Shown here one piece after another: positions 12,872 to 13,762 of a DNA stretch of 13,762 nt. Location: positions 1-13,762 of the forward strand of contig JBBSDW010000090.1 in NCBI GenBank assembly GCA_038240295.1, written 5' to 3'. The position numbers and the translations under genes were made by a program. The number at the start of each line of letters is the position of its first letter. Positions within the stretch are counted from its first letter, which is position 1. The notes beneath the pieces were generated by a model. That model saw nothing but the letters and a program-made list of their open reading frames with translations, did not search any database and was not told the DNA's origin. The DNA comes from JABDDM01 sp038240295 (lineage in GTDB: Bacteria > Bacteroidota > Ignavibacteria > Palsa-1295).

Positions 12872-13762
12872 TTAGACGAGTTCAGGAACTCCGCCGACAG
12901 CGACTTTCCCGTTCCGAATGGTGTCTCTCTCACCCAGGTTCACGCCGCCGAAGAAGCGCGGGCGGTTATACGTGTCGAGATTCTTGTTGCACGCGATCTG
13001 GAAGCAGGTAGAATTGCCCTGTTTGGCGATGTCAACCGACCATCCAAGGAAGATCTCCCAGCAACGGAACCACCACAATCCATAGGCTGCGATGACGGCT
13101 TCCTTGTTGCTCTGCCAGTTGTTGTACCAGCGCTGGATCGTGTAGGAATAGTGAATGCCGATATTCTCGACCGAGTGAATTTCGAAACCAGCTTTTTCAA
13201 GACGCTTCACGACAAAGCTAAGCGGCATGCTTGCGTCGGCACCTGGGAAAATGTACTGGGACATGAACGCACCCCAAATCAGCGACTCCTGATGATAACC
13301 GGCGCGAAGTCCGGCGATCTGAAGATAGAAGAGACCATCGTCTTTCAAGAGACCATTGATCTGCTTCATGAAGCGTGTGAAATACTTGACGCCAACGTGC
13401 TCTGCCATTTCAAGGCAGGAGATCTTGTCGTACTTATCGGCCGGGATCGAACGATAATCCATGCGATTGACGCGAGCGTGATCTTTCACACCCCACTTCG
13501 CAATGCGATCGTTTGCAAAGTCGGCGCCCTTCTGGGCGATCGTGATTCCGGTCGAATCGGTACCGTAATACTTAGCCGAATGTGCGGTAAGTGTACCCCA
13601 TCCGCAACCGATATCAAGCAAACGCTCGCCTGGCTTTAGCTGCAATTTTTGACAAACGAGATCGAGCTTCTGGTCCTGCGCTGTCTCGAGATCTTCGTGA
13701 CCGGTTTTGAAGAATGCAGAGGTGTAGACCATCCTGTCACCGAGGAACCAGCCGAAAAAGTC
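12872..13762 (-). CDS. Cyclopropane-synthase-superfamily lipid methyltransferase, sphingolipid C9-methyltransferase-like (5' partial)
   Basis: The frame runs off the right edge; 296 residues are visible and the N-terminal part is missing. The Met at 13732 is internal, because the codons before it encode DFFGWFLGDR, which fits the family's '.FLG.RM.Y' motif. The AdoMet-binding loop is LLDIGCGWGTL (48-58), and EMAEHVG (118-124) carries the conserved Glu. Classical Cfa has YSCAYW and a His in 'LLHTIG'; here they are YTSAFF (Cys to Ser15) and YLQIAG (His to Gln148). The second half (IWGAFMSQYIFPGADAS, GIHYSYTIQRWYNNWQSNKE, WFRCWEIFLGWS) resembles, from memory, fungal sphingolipid C9-methyltransferases more than bacterial Cfa. 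It probably uses AdoMet to methylate or cyclopropanate an unsaturated lipid chain at the membrane. The superfamily is certain; the substrate is inference. Confidence 0.88.
   Translation of the reverse strand, partial: DFFGWFLGDRMVYTSAFFKTGHEDLETAQDQKLDLVCQKLQLKPGERLLDIGCGWGTLTAHSAKYYGTDSTGITIAQKGADFANDRIAKWGVKDHARVNRMDYRSIPADKYDKISCLEMAEHVGVKYFTRFMKQINGLLKDDGLFYLQIAGLRAGYHQESLIWGAFMSQYIFPGADASMPLSFVVKRLEKAGFEIHSVENIGIHYSYTIQRWYNNWQSNKEAVIAAYGLWWFRCWEIFLGWSVDIAKQGNSTCFQIACNKNLDTYNRPRFFGGVNLGERDTIRNGKVAVGGVPELV

Overview
The window is about 13.8 kb of roughly 50% GC DNA, probably chromosomal, from a member of the Bacteroidota/Chlorobiota (FCB) group. A Kapabacteria- or Ignavibacteria-like lineage is my best guess, but it is an inference from gene content. 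The reasons are three secreted proteins built from ASH-type (choice-of-anchor-D) beta-sandwich repeats with C-terminal type IX secretion system (T9SS) sorting domains, two OmpA-family envelope proteins (one with the PorE-like beta-propeller/CRD/OmpA layout), and an almost complete lack of Shine-Dalgarno sequences. There are no tRNA or rRNA genes, no CRISPR array and no recognisable transposase.

Layout from left to right. 1-1026 (+) is the 3' part of a PorE-like OmpA protein. 1028-1153 (-) is a doubtful small membrane ORF. 1388-3265 (+) is a secreted protein with tandem YD-like repeats and a separate C-terminal domain, closed by a terminator at 3318-3354. 3430-4404 (+) is an aldo/keto reductase. 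A perfect bidirectional terminator (4439-4484) separates it from a convergent four-ASH-repeat T9SS cargo (4536-6311, -). A 561-base gap follows, then a three-repeat paralogue (6873-8252, -). Divergent from that is the cbpA-cbpM pair (8529-9813, +), a class B J-domain co-chaperone and its modulator, overlapping by 17 bases. A second bidirectional terminator (9848-9894) separates these from a convergent OmpA-family porin-like protein (9903-11135, -). Next come a one-repeat T9SS cargo (11443-12108, -), a DinB-family putative metalloenzyme (12218-12793, +), a third bidirectional terminator (12815-12847), and the 3' part of a cyclopropane-synthase-superfamily lipid methyltransferase (12872-13762, -).

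Taken together, the window is mostly cell-envelope biology. It holds a possible T9SS-associated outer-membrane/peptidoglycan linker, three proteins that look like its export substrates, an outer-membrane OmpA protein and a membrane-lipid-modifying enzyme, interleaved with short housekeeping or stress units (cbpA-cbpM, aldo/keto reductase, DinB). Almost every unit is one or two genes bounded by its own hairpin. I see no large operon or defence island. The items most worth a second look are the methyltransferase, which resembles fungal sphingolipid C9-methyltransferases more than bacterial Cfa and has lost two usual active-site residues; the YD-like repeat protein; and the CGATCG enrichment.
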